From Acanthamoeba sp. SK_2022b (lineage: Eukaryota; Discosea; Longamoebia; Acanthamoebidae), in NCBI GenBank assembly GCA_027943245.1, contig JANDJZ010000308.1, forward strand, positions 1 to 48,394: 48,394 nt of DNA, written 5' to 3'. Shown here piece by piece: positions 21,187 to 32,071 of the stretch (its first letter is position 1; every line of letters begins with the position of its first letter). The notes under the pieces were generated by a model, which saw nothing but the letters and a program-made list of their open reading frames with translations, made no database searches and had not been told where the DNA came from. Made by a program: the position numbers and the translations under genes.

Positions 21187-22898
21187 ATGCAGCTGCGGGT
21201 TTTGCTTGTCGCGTTGGTGTTTGTGCTCGTAGGAGCAGCAGCTGCGAATGCCAAGGTGGTGAACGGACTGGAGGTGGTGAACGCGCGACCTATCGTGGGA
21301 GTGATGGCGCAGCCCACCTACGCCGATCCTCAGTACAAGGGGCTCGGCCGCACCTACCTCGCCGCTGCCTACGTCAAGTGGTTCGTGCCCCCCCCCCTCT
21401 CTTTCACGCCTGCTTTTTCTTCGTTTTTCGTTTTTCGTTCTTTCTTCTTCTTCTTCTTCGTAATAACAAGGGTCGTGCTGTGGCGCAGGCTGGAGAGCGC
21501 CGGTGCTCGCGTGGTCGCTGTGCAGTACCAATTCCCTCGCCCGCTGGCCAAATGCGGCGGCTGTCGCTGTGCTTAGTGTTTGTACTGCGGGTTAACGGAG
21601 TTGGTGGCTGGTGTGATCTTAGGTACGACCAGCCTGAGCGTGACCTGGTTCGCCTGTTGCAGAGCATCAACGGTACCGTTGCTGCTGGGCTTTGTTGTGT
21701 AAAGAAGAAGCTAAGAAGCTGATCACAAAGGAGCTTGTGTGTTGGACCTCATGCAGGGGTCGTCTTCCCTGGCGGAGAACTGGACATCCCTGGCTCGCAC
21801 TACCAGAACACCAGCCAGTTCATCTACAACTGGGCGATCAAGGTTGGCTGCCTTGCCAGCACTTTCCACCTCTTTCAACGGAGCACTGACCAACCACACA
21901 CCCGCAGCAAAACGAAGCTGGCAACTACTTCCCGCTCTGGGGCACCTGCCAGGTGCGTCTTTCCTTCTCCTTAAGCGGTTAGCTTCTTCTCTCGGGGCGC
22001 ACAGTAGCGGCTCAGTGGTTTGCTCTCCGAAGGGCTTCGAGCAAATTGCGATCATGGCGTCGGGAGACGATTCCATCCTCACTGAGTTCCAGGCCGAGAA
22101 CCTCACCCTCGCCCTCACGTTCACCGCGGCGGCCGCACGCAGGTGCGCACCTCATGGATATCACCGCGTTCGCGTGCGTGTTTGCGTGTGCGGTGTCGCA
22201 AACGCAACTGATCCCTTGTGGCCAGCCGCCTGTTCGGCTCGATGGAGAAGCGAATCGTGGACATCTTCAGGACGCAAGCTATTACCGAGAACCTGCACCA
22301 GCTCGGCCTTGCCCCCGATCTCTACGCCCGTACGTTGCACGCCACCACGGCTGAGTGAGGTCTGACCGTACGTAATGGGTGTTGGCGGCCCTCGGTGTGC
22401 GCAGACAACGAGCGCTTCCGGTCGACGTGGGACCTGTTGTCGACCAACGAGGATCGCAGGGGCTGGACGTTCGTGTCGTCGATGGAGAGCAAGCAATATC
22501 CCTTCTATGCCACCCAGTTCCACCCCGAGAGGAACGCCTAGTACGCGCCCACGACCGGCCTTGATGCTTTCCCTTTCTCTCTGACCAGGTATCTGATACA
22601 TCGCACAGCGAGTGGGACCGCGAGGAGGCCTTGATCCACTCGGCCGACGCCGTGGCGGCCATGCAGGCCCTCTCGAACTTCCTCGTCAGGTGGGGCCTTC
22701 ACCCACCCCCGCCCAAAGTGCCTCCTCATGCAGCTGGTTGTACTGACGTGCGTGGCGTGCGCGTGCAGTGAGGCGAGAAAGAGCGGCAATGTGTTTGCGA
22801 GCAAGGAGGACGAATACCAACAGCTGATCTACAACTACGCGCCGCTCTACATGCCCAGGATCGACCGCTACTACGAGCAGGTCTACTTTTGGAACTAA
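21187..22898 (+). CDS. GGH: Gamma-glutamyl hydrolase (folylpolyglutamate hydrolase), secreted or lysosomal
   Basis: Ten exons: 21187-21380, 21489-21524, 21623-21672, 21757-21842, 21908-21952, 22033-22142, 22226-22329, 22405-22540, 22609-22689, 22769-22898; 972 nt, 323 residues (human GGH 318), phases consistent. Signal peptide 1-22 (LLVALVFVLVGAAAANA), then RPIVGVMAQPTY, INGVVFPGGE, and the nucleophile Cys in PLWGTCQGFE, whose codons are split over introns. The catalytic His is in YATQFHPERNAYEW. It is a class I glutamine-amidotransferase-like peptidase that trims poly-gamma-glutamate from folates in lysosomes or outside the cell. All key residues are present, so it is probably active. Confidence 0.95.
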
Positions 22899-22949
22899 TG
22901 TGGCTTCTGATCTCTCGCCATACGAGCCACGACTGTCGTGACTGATGGT

Positions 22950-23703
22950 TCACTTCCAATTGGCAACGATCCAGTCTTTGTCCACCCACTTTCGTCTTTG
23001 CAGGTTGTTGTCCTCAAAGAACTTCTGCAGCGTTGTGCTCCTGTGTGTGTGTGTGTGGGGGGGAGGTCGAGCCCGAGTGCGTGCAGTAGTGCGTGTGAGA
23101 CGTCGCACAGCTGGGGTGGCGAGGATTGGAGGCGTGCCACGCACCGGCCAGACTGAGAGGGAAGAGTGCGAGACCTCTTCTTCTCGCGCACCTCGGCCTC
23201 CGACGACGATGCAGACGAGGGTGGACTGGCGAAGAACGGAGAGGTGATCAACTTCGTCTGTCGTCGCGCCGTTTGGCCCTTTGTCCCAGCCTCCTCTTCA
23301 CCCTCGCCCTCGTTGTCCTCCTCCCGTTTGCGCTTCAACAGACTTGGTGTGTTCGTTCGCGGTCGTGGCGCCGTACTGGCGCTGCTCCTGCGCAGCAGAA
23401 CGGTTGTTGAAACAACATCACGGGCAACCAGTGGAGAGGGAAGGAAGGGTACTCGAGGAACTGGAGGGCCTCAGCCTGTGTGGCAAAGCCTTTGTATTTG
23501 GCCCCCGAGAACCCGTCCACCTGAGACTTACACTCTTCCCTGCATGCATGATGTCCACACGTGACATAAAACAAAAAGAATGCAATATAGAGGGCGATGA
23601 GAATTTATCCTGCACCAATTTGTTTCAATAAAACGCACCAGGTCTCGTATAGGCCGGGAGTATGTCCAACACTGACGGCATAGAACTTCTTCCTCTTGCT
23701 CAT
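22950..23703 (-). CDS. Viroplasmin/RNase H1 N-terminal (hybrid-binding) domain protein without an RNase H domain
   Basis: Four exons: 23639-23703, 23453-23539, 23145-23387, 22950-23040; 486 nt, 161 residues, phases consistent. Residues 1-50 form a hybrid-binding fold: KKFYAVSVGHTPGLYETW, then CKSQVDGFSGAKYKGF and TQAEALQFLE. In RNase H1 this module binds RNA-DNA hybrids, and it also occurs in caulimovirus viroplasmin. The rest is Arg/Lys/Glu-rich (LLKRKREEDNEGEGEEE) with Ser tracts and a short C-terminal segment (LQKFFEDNNLQRRKW). No RNase H catalytic domain lies downstream: the histidine kinase gene upstream and GGH downstream leave no room. The 3' intron uses a (CA)n acceptor and its donor is inferred. 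Likely nuclear, binding RNA, dsRNA or R-loops. Confidence 0.72.
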
Positions 23704-23888
23704 GTTTGAGTTATAAACAAAGGACACATTATCTCGATTCTTTTCTAACTCGCCTTTTCCCGCCTTTTTGGACTTTTCTGTTTTATGTTGTTTTTTATTA
23801 TTATTTTTATTTTGGGCATCTAGCGCAAACACCAACACGCAAGCTGTATGGGTATGGAAGCTCGCTTGGGGGTTTCTGGGCACCTGCC

Positions 23889-26819
23889 TCAGTTTTGTAG
23901 CAGGTGCTGAAGGAACCTGTTTACGGTGTCCACCAAGAGAGGGTAGTTGATCGGTTTCGAGAGGTATTCGTTGCAGCCGGCCTCAATGCAAATTCGCCTC
24001 TGGCGCGGTGTTGTATCGGCTGGTGAAGTCACACATACACAGGACGGTGTTGGCAAGACGGCGGATGGACGATCGAACAGGGATTCGGGCGTACCAGTAA
24101 GGGCAATGATGGGGACCTTGTTAGGGATGTTCTGTGCGTTCTCGTACTCTCGAATAAGGCGCGTGCATGTGACGCCGTCCATGACGGGCATGTGGATGTC
24201 CTGAGGTGGAGGTCAAGGTCGATAGAATTTTAATATGCATACTGAAATACTGATAAGTGTATACAAGCAAGTAAATAGTATGAGAAGTAGGCGCACCATA
24301 AGAATAAGTTTGTACAGGTCAGGATTGGAGCGGAACATATCGAGGGCGATCCTGCCGTTCTGTGCGATGTCCACTTGGAAGTTTTTGCGTCGCAACACGC
24401 GCGCTCCTGTACAAGGAGAGGGGGGGGGAAAGGAGTGAGTAGATCGATGTTGGCTGACAGTCTAGGCACCACCCCAGTTATGGTGGGATTCCTTGATGGG
24501 ATGGTGAGGGGTACCGATAAGAGCGTTGGTGGCGTTATCCTCAACCAACATAATCCGTATGCTCTGCCTGTTCCTATCTACATCCGGCAGCTGAGTCAAC
24601 GAATCACTACGTGATGTGCGTCTGCCGTCAAGTACAGGGGAGTGAGGCGAAGCTCTCAAGGGATTGAAAGGGAGGGGACATATTAGTCTCTGCGTGAATC
24701 GGTGGGTACCGCTGATCGATAAGGTTGGCCCGGACACGCTGCTGCTTTTGATGAGCGAATTTCTGCAGCATCTCGTAGAAGGCTGCTTTGTCGACCGGCT
24801 TGCTCAGATAGTCGTCCATGCCCACTTGCAGACACATCTCTCGCGAGTCGTCGGCTGTTAGGGCCACAATGGGCACGTGGCTTGCCACCACCTCCTCCTC
24901 CTCCTCTCCCTTCGAAGACCGGCTCTGGGGTGATCGCAACGTGGTCAGCTTGTGACCCTTCTTCATAAGTCGCTGCCTATACGGAGGTGCTCACCTTTTC
25001 TTCGGCCTCACTCCTTTCTTTCTCTCGGATGAGCTTGGTGGCTTCCCAACCATCGATAACCGGCATACGGCAATCCTGCACGAGCACGAAGCAGGCGCCA
25101 ACCCAACGTAAGGCCCCACCCAGGAGCAGAGCGCACTCGCGCGTGGGTAGGGTGAGGGGTGGAGGGGTGCGGACCATGAAGATGATGTCGAACGGCGTCG
25201 TCGAGTAGGCCTCGAATGCCTGTTTACCATCCGAGGCGACCGTGCATTGATGTCCCGCCTTCTTGATCAGCATGTCGAGAATCTTCGCGCTCATTTTGTT
25301 GTCCTCCGCAACGAGCACTTTGAGCTGGATACCACCCAACGGTTGGGAAGCCCTTTCCTCTTCGGTCACCTTGCTTTCGCCTTCGGCCTGATCAGGAGCA
25401 TTAGCACCCAAAATATATATTCACCATCAACAACGACATGCAGCCCACTTACATGACTCGAATTGGTGGGCACTTCAAGAGCATAGCCTCCGCGTTTGCT
25501 ACCGGAGTGGTTCATCACGATGTTGAGCAGCTCCTTCTTGCGCAGCTATGGAGGCGGAGGAGGTCAGGTCAGTGCGCACCTTGGCCACATCGATCAGGCG
25601 ATGCACCGCAACGTACCGGCTTGAGAAGGAAGGCGTTGAGAGTCGGCGAGATCTGCTGAATCTCCTTCTTCTGCGCAGGCGTACACCTAAACCAGGCCGG
25701 GGCATGATTAGTGCCTCTCTCCATTTTACGCGACTACAAATGAAGCGCGCCTAGAGGCAGAGGGGAAGGTATTGTTGTACATCATGATGATGATCAAGTC
25801 CTTTAGGCCCGCTTCCTCCATAAGATATCTGTACACTTCCACTCCCGTGACACCACCCATCTGGAGACCGTGGTCGGGGGGGGGGGACCAAGCGGGGGTA
25901 AGCGGCGCATACGCGAGACAGACAGCCAACCCCCGCAAGGCCAGCGCACCATGTAGTCCAGGAACAACAGCTTGTAGTCACCCCTCTTCAGTTCCTCGAC
26001 ACCCTGACGCCAATTTATAGCTGTGGAACCCAACGGAAGGAAAGCCCCGATTAGCGGTGCAGCCGTCGAGGGCGAGAAATTAAGGGCGGAAAGGGCGCAC
26101 CATAGCTAATGTGGCACCCAAATTGAGACAGGTGGTTGGTGATCTGCTTGCTCACGTTTTCGTTATCGTCGATGATGTAGATCGGGAAGCCGGCGAGCGA
26201 AACCACCACGCCTGATGCGTGCAGAAGGAGTGTGAGACAGCAACATATATAACGGTAAGAGAGACGCTCTAGAGGCTGTGCGCACTCTCGGGTGGCGGGT
26301 GATGGTAATCGAGGCTGAACTTGGCCGTGAAGGTGAAGGTCGACCCTCTTCCCTCCTGCAAGCAAGAGTGTGGCGTTGAGCATGTGCAGAAGGACATGGA
26401 GGGGGCTCGCAGTCGAACCTCACTGTTGACTGAGATGTGGCCGTCAAGGAATAGCGATGTTAGCCTTGCGGCGATGCTCAAGCCCAAACCGCTGCCACTG
26501 CAATGAGACAGGCGGGAGAGGAGTGAGGGGATCAGAAAACAAGGAAAGAGGGAGAGAGCAAGAAGAAGAAGAAGAAGACTCGATCATTAGAATTGATAAT
26601 GTTCACAAGCCGCGTACCCATATTTCTTGAGCGTGGACGAGGAGAAGGGAAGGAACAGCTTGCTCATATGAGATGGAGGAATGCCGATGCCCGTGTCACT
26701 GATGGCAAATGACAGAGTGGCTGTTCCATCAACATCCGCACAGTCTGGCCGTGCGGGCTTCTTTCCTTCGACTTGATTCCGAACAACAGAAATGAGAATA
26801 GCGCCCTGTGTGGGTGGTG

Positions 26820-26882
<63 letters not shown>

Positions 26883-29439
26883 CTGTTAGCCAGATATTAA
26901 AACAGCGAGAGCGTGCTGGACACCGCAATGATACCTGATGTGTGAACTTGACGGCGTTCCAGAGAATGCTCTCCAGGATATTCTTGAGTTGAGTAGATCC
27001 CTGATGACCACCGCTAATGATTAAACGCTTCGCCCCCACAGACTTTGCAGAACGCAGAGTGAGAGAATTGAGTGAGAGAAGAGGCACGCACCCCGATGAG
27101 GTATCTAGGCACGTCGTCGGCGATTTGATAAGTGATGTCAATGTCCTTTTCGCCAAGCAAGGAGGGGCTCAGGCTGAGCTGCGCGATCAGTTCCTCAAGC
27201 AGGGACTCCACTTCGAAAGGTTGCGCTGCGGAGGAGAAGAACAAGGAACAGTTCAACTTAAGGAGCGTTGCGACTCCTCTTCTTTGTAAAGCAGTAGTCA
27301 ACGCCATACCTTCGAGATCGATGAGGCCATCGTTGGCTTTGGTGAAGATGGAGACATCGCGAACGAAGGTGTTGAGTTGGGTGTTGGTCTCGTCCAGCTT
27401 CGACACGTAACCTCGCTGTTCGACCGGAAGATCGGAATCCGATAAAATCGAGATCAAGCCTTTGATCAAACACACCAAGGTTAGATGACAGTTCAGCTTG
27501 AATACCTGCTGTGGGGAGGGGGCGTACCTGACATTGCTTCGGCACGGCTTCTCATTTCTCCGAAGGAATGGTCGAGGAACTCTTGCTTCTCCTTGACCTT
27601 CTTGGAGATGACGTCGTATTTCTATCGAGTCGGAGTGGTCAGGTGCAGCCAAACCTTTCACGAGCTTGAGTTACAAGAGGACACACGCACCTCTCTAGAG
27701 AAGACGTTGGTGGTGCGAAGAGCCTCGTTGTCCGATCGCTGCTTCTGAAACAGCGCGAGCAGCTGTTGCAGCTCTTCCCTCTTGTCCTCGTAGAAGATAA
27801 ACACTTCACCAACCAGGGCTGTCGTCATGATTCCGAGCGACACGGAGGGTGCTACGGACATCTGTATGTCCGAACGTAGTAGCAGGTGTCACGTGAGCCA
27901 ACGGCCACAAGGAAGCGAACGCGAGCAGTTGGCTCAGTCTTATTGTACCAGAAAGACGGGCGATAGAAACGTGAGGTAGTAGGGCCAGGAGCTGCTGAAT
28001 GGCCAGGTGCAGATCGCGTAGAAGATGATGCTGCAGCTGACCACGGAGTAGAGCAGCAACGAACGCAGGAACAGCATACTCAGTGCCGAACTCCTAGGAG
28101 TTCTCGGTGTTCTTCTGATGGACGACGCGGCGACGACGTTGTTTTCGGCCTTTCGTTGAGCCTCGTTGGCTCTTTCCTTTCCGCTGTCGCCGCTTCGGTT
28201 GAGCCCACTCTTGCGCCTACCGGGGGCGGTTTCCCCGGTTTCTTCCACCCCCTCGTCCCGCGAGCGTGCGCGCTCCCGAGTGAGAGGTTCGCTGGCGCTG
28301 GCGGTCGATTCTGGCTCTTCGGAGGTAGTATGACCTCCTCCTTCCGGAGCTTGCGCCTCGTTGTTGCTGTGATTGCTGGATGATGAGGAAGAGGGCGAGG
28401 AGGAGGAGAGGGTCTTACGTTGCTCGACGACGAAGTAGGCCCAGAACAGCGAGGCAAGAGTGCATTGCACGAGGAACTCGAGCACGAGGTTGAGATGCAC
28501 ACTCTGCCTGGCATACTTGATCATGACCAGCAGGTGCATAAGCGACGATTGCTGTACGTCGCCTCGCTCAACTATGCTCTCATCTACGCTACTTGTGGCA
28601 TGCGTGAGGGACTGCCAACAGGTACGCAGAGGCGGTAAGAACGCAGACAAAGGTCAGTCGCAGACTGACGTTCTCTGAATCATCGTAAAAACAAAACCTT
28701 CTCGCTCTGCCCACCGGTGCACACGCACATACCTGAATGGAGAACAAAAGGCCAACAGCACTGCAGACGGCCAACACGTCTACGGACTTGTGCGATACCG
28801 ATGAGACCACACGTAGGTACGTAGGCTTACCCTGCAAGTCACACAAACAGCATCTTTGAGCACACAGGCACGAAAAGCGTTTTTTGTACAAGGGAGTCCG
28901 GGTATACCTGCACCCTAACAGTCTTTCGCACGCTCCAAAGGATCCCCACCAACGACAGACCTCCCAGTGGCTGGTTGATTATGAAGAGAGAGAGAGAGAG
29001 AGAGAGAGCAGTGGGCATGTGTTGTTGATGTGCAGCAGCAAAATATAAAATTTTAATCATAATTTTTTGAAAAAATAATAATAATAATTATCATAATAAA
29101 AAAGAAAAGAGCTTGTTGGGCGGCAGCAAGTGAATGTAAGGGGGAAAGGGGAGGGACGTATACCCAAGTGGCAAGGTGAGGGTAATGAGTCGCGCTGCTG
29201 CACAAGAGCAGATTGATCAGTGCCGACACAAATGGAGGTGCGCCGAGGCACGTGGCGAATACCACCGGCGAAGAATGACGAAAGATGGAGAAGTGCAGTG
29301 CACTTGCGGTCCACAAGGCCAGGCAAATGTAGAGATTGGTGAGCTCAATCCCATGAAAGGTCATGATTTGCGATTGCGGTAGGTCATTAACGAGAGAGGA
29401 GGCAAAAAGGTGAGGTTCAAGCTCGAAATCGCCCTGCAT
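23889..29439 (-). CDS. Hybrid histidine kinase: multi-pass membrane sensor, degenerate H-box, HATPase, three receiver domains
   Basis: Twenty-five exons: 29164-29439, 28908-28970, 28733-28831, 28620-28672, 27949-28576, 27691-27861, 27528-27621, 27310-27459, 27092-27225, 26935-27000, 26618-26805, 26419-26497, 26286-26355, 26101-26211, 25950-26020, 25738-25860, 25617-25670, 25453-25545, 25175-25387, 24995-25075, 24710-24924, 24515-24621, 24297-24406, 24095-24200, 23889-24019; 3486 nt, 1161 residues. The N-terminus has about seven or eight membrane segments split by a Ser/Glu-rich loop, then a coiled coil. The H-box region FLDHSFGEMRSR (445-456) has Gly where the phosphorylated His is expected. 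The HATPase is intact: N-box ESILWNAVKFT (566-576), DTGIGI (615-620), GSGLGLS. Receiver 1 (IIDDNE, FLDYM) is divergent; receivers 2 (VAEDN, MDCRMPVIDG, LSKP) and 3 (VEDN, MDIHMPVMDG, LSKP) are canonical. The acceptor at 28577 (43-nt intron) is ambiguous. The ATG at 29439 was chosen as the first in-frame start before membrane segment 1. Confidence 0.88.
26818..26881 (+). repeat. (GT)n microsatellite, intronic
   Basis: About 60 bp of GT on the + strand, so (CA)n on the coding strand of the histidine kinase gene, lying just upstream of the acceptor of the exon that starts at 26805. Confidence 0.95.
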
Positions 29440-30406
29440 GCAGGGCGCGATTGGCAAGGGCGCGGGTCTTGGGTGTTTGCAAAAGCAAACTTGCGCTCGC
29501 TGTTGTGCCGCGCCCCACCATTCAACCTGGCTGACGAGATAACAACCACGTCTCCCTTGTGTGTGCTCTTGGAATGCCACATATGGGAGCACAGAAAACT
29601 GTTGAATAAGAGGCATTCCTTTGGTGCAAGCTCCTTCGTGACCTCCGGGGGCTCACGTGGCGCTGGTTCAACAACCGACCAGAAAAATCACACTCTTGAG
29701 CACCACGCCTGCGCTACCCGCTGATCATCCCCAGGGCGGCTGGCGAGGCTACCAGAAGAAGTTTCCTCACTTGCGAACTTCTTGTGGAAGAGCCACCCAC
29801 CAACATCGCCCCCTTGGGGGGGGTCAGTATACTTTTGCTTATCGAAGGCTATTGGGTGCTCCTCCAAATGCGATTTGGCTTTTGCGCCAAAAACTGGGAA
29901 TTTCGCCTGAACCTGGCGTGGCCAGCAAAAAACAACAAAACAGGCAAAAACGCACATGTGTCGGTCCTATGTAATAGGAGTGTTGTGAGGCAGATCCAAG
30001 GAGACAGGGGCAAACGGCCAACAAGCTTTGGCCGGGTGTGATGTCGCGCGCAGCTGTGTGTCTGGTCGTGCTGTCTCTGTCTGACAGAGCAGCCCGCGTC
30101 AATCACTGGGGGGGAGGGAGCTGCTGTCAGCTCCGAGTTGCTCTTCCTGTCAACAACACCACCACCTGCCAGGGCGCATTAGAGGGAGGAGCGCTTTTGT
30201 TGTGGGACGACCCCACCCCCAGAGACTAAGAGACTCTTGCCAACCAGCAGCAAACCCCCATTACAGCCTTCTTCCGTTTCCTGGTTTGTGTCCGAAACAA
30301 GCTGCAGCCGCGAGCAAGCACACCTACCCACTTCTCCTTCTAGGTCCCGATTCAATATTCTTCCTGCCTCTCCACCTCAACCCGCGCAGGGTGGCACCAC
30401 AACATA
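29440..30406. other. 967-bp divergent intergenic region
   Basis: Between the histidine kinase start (-) and the Cys-rich gene start (+). Several reading frames of 70-105 codons cross it, but none has a recognisable motif, plausible splice pattern or consistent codon bias. I see no tRNA-like cloverleaf. The right-hand part (30430-30530) has poly-C and CCA-rich tracts. It probably holds two promoters and possibly unrecognised 5' exons of either neighbour. Confidence 0.45.
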
Positions 30407-30772
30407 ATGGATGTAGCGCTACGGTAAGGGCCCCACAACGGCAAGTGGCACGGCCAACCAGCCCCCCCCCCGCACCATCTTTTTTTTCACCCACCACCAC
30501 CACCCACCACCACCACCACAACAAGGAGAAAAGACGGAAGTCCACCTCACACCTATCATCATCTTGCCAGGTGTCGATGCGGCAATGTTGAGGTGTGCTT
30601 GCGGGAGCAGCCCAACGAAGTGGCCGTGCAGCCGCACTCGCTCCCTCGAGTTCTTCAACTGCAGCGCCTGGGCGTGGCCGACCTAACCTCTGCTTTGCAC
30701 GTTCGTTCCACCCACTTAACCACTGCATCTCCTCTGTGTGCTTAAGCTCTTTGTTTTGCGTCAAAGACCATG

Positions 30773-30826
<54 letters not shown>

Positions 30827-31909
30827 GTCACTAACCTACTGAAGCTCACTCGTTGTTTTTGTTGTTGTGACCCTTTCCAATCGGTTCAACAGAGAGTGCC
30901 AGAACTGGTGAGGGCGGCGGAGCACTACGCAAGCGATGCCTCCACCAAGTGGCGTTGCTACGAGTGCCGGCTCTGCCACGTAGACACGGTGCGTGCTGCT
31001 GCATTATTATGATTATTATGATCCTCCTGGCGTGGCCACCAATCCTCTCTCCTTAACACTGTTCCGCCGTGGTGCTACGCCTGTCCGCTCCTTCTGTTCT
31101 TTGCGCTTCCTCCTTGAAAAGGTGTACGCCTGTCGAGTTGAGAGCCAGCGTCAGGTCCACGGCGTTACTACTTCCACGCCAAGCGGCGAGCAGATTGTAA
31201 CGGAAGGAACCCTGGTCAATCTGGAATTCGTGGTACCACGGCTGTCCACCCCGGAGTGTTGGTGACTTGGCAGGACGCTTCATGACTGAAGAGGGGCACT
31301 TCTTCTTCTCCCTCCTCTGTCTCTCTGTGCAGGATGTCCCGCTTCCCAGTGAGAAGGATGGCTATTCGCCCGCCTTCCAAATCGTTCTGCCCGGCGGCCA
31401 GGTACCGTGTTCGGAGTTTTAAAATTGCTTCTGTGGTATTTGTTGATGTTGTTGGTTTGTTGCGCCCGCCGTCGGAAAAATCCCGTGTGGATCACTCAGC
31501 ACTTACTATTTGTCGGCTTGCCAGACCTGATTTGCTAACCCTAGTTTTTATCGGATTCTCCACTTATCACAAAACGCGCAGAGCCAGAGCAGACCCAGCA
31601 CAGACATCTCAAAATTGCTGGGTGTGTTGTGTGTGTGTGTGTGTGTGTGTGTGATGAGACCTCTGAGTTTTGACGGCTTGCGCCAAATGTTCCCTTCCCA
31701 CTGTTGTTTGTGGGTCTCACCCACCCCCGCCATCACACACCACAGGTGCCGCCGGCGCTCAAGGACTCAGGCTATTTGAGCGCTTGACGAACGAAGCGGA
31801 CAATTGGTTCACGCAGCATCTGCGCAATCTTGCCGTGAACGAGTACCAATCCCTTGTGTGTGCACATCCACGATTGGTGCGATTGTTTACTCACGCTGTG
31901 TGCGTGTGC

Positions 31910-31958
<49 letters not shown>

Positions 31959-32071
31959 GGTGCTGCGTGTATGATAGCCAAGGGGTCACCAAAGAACAAG
32001 AACGAAGCATCCGAAGAAATGCACTGCGAGATCGAGACGCCATCTTTGTCAAGGTACAGCCGCACACATGA
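30407..32071 (+). CDS. Unidentified Cys-rich protein (possible zinc-binding), model uncertain at its 3' half
   Basis: Proposed exons: 30407-30423, 30571-30700, 30893-30988, 31122-31232, 31333-31401, about 31746-31859, 31983-32071. The sequence opens MDVALRCRCGNVEVCL and later has WRCYECRLCHVDTVYACRV, so about eight Cys could bind zinc. Then GYSPAFQIVLPGG, LFERLTNEADNWFTQH, NEYQSL and KEQERSIRRNALRDRDAIF, which look like a conserved folded domain, but I do not recognise the family. Exons 1-5 close in phase. Exon 6 does not join exon 5 in the simplest way: the canonical acceptor gives VPPALKDSGYLSA then a stop, and the coding-like frame needs a different donor. The stop at 32069-32071 overlaps the next ATG, so these could be one gene. 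Confidence 0.5.
30776..30822 (+). repeat. (TG)n microsatellite
   Basis: About 47 bp of TG in the intron between exons 2 and 3 of the Cys-rich gene. Similar shorter tracts occur at 31625-31652 and 31907-31957 in later introns of the same gene, so three of its six introns carry TG repeats. Confidence 0.95.

Noticed and set aside
20749..21576. Long reading frames on the + strand (20800-21576, 20895-21722) and a 260-codon frame on the - strand
   Set aside because: The + frames overlap the presequence exon of the hydratase and the first exons of gamma-glutamyl hydrolase in other frames. They have no motif, whereas the spliced models have full family motifs.
29440..30406. Possible genes in frames of 70-105 codons
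   Set aside because: No motif, signal peptide, codon-bias support or splice continuity; overlapping frames on both strands look equally open.
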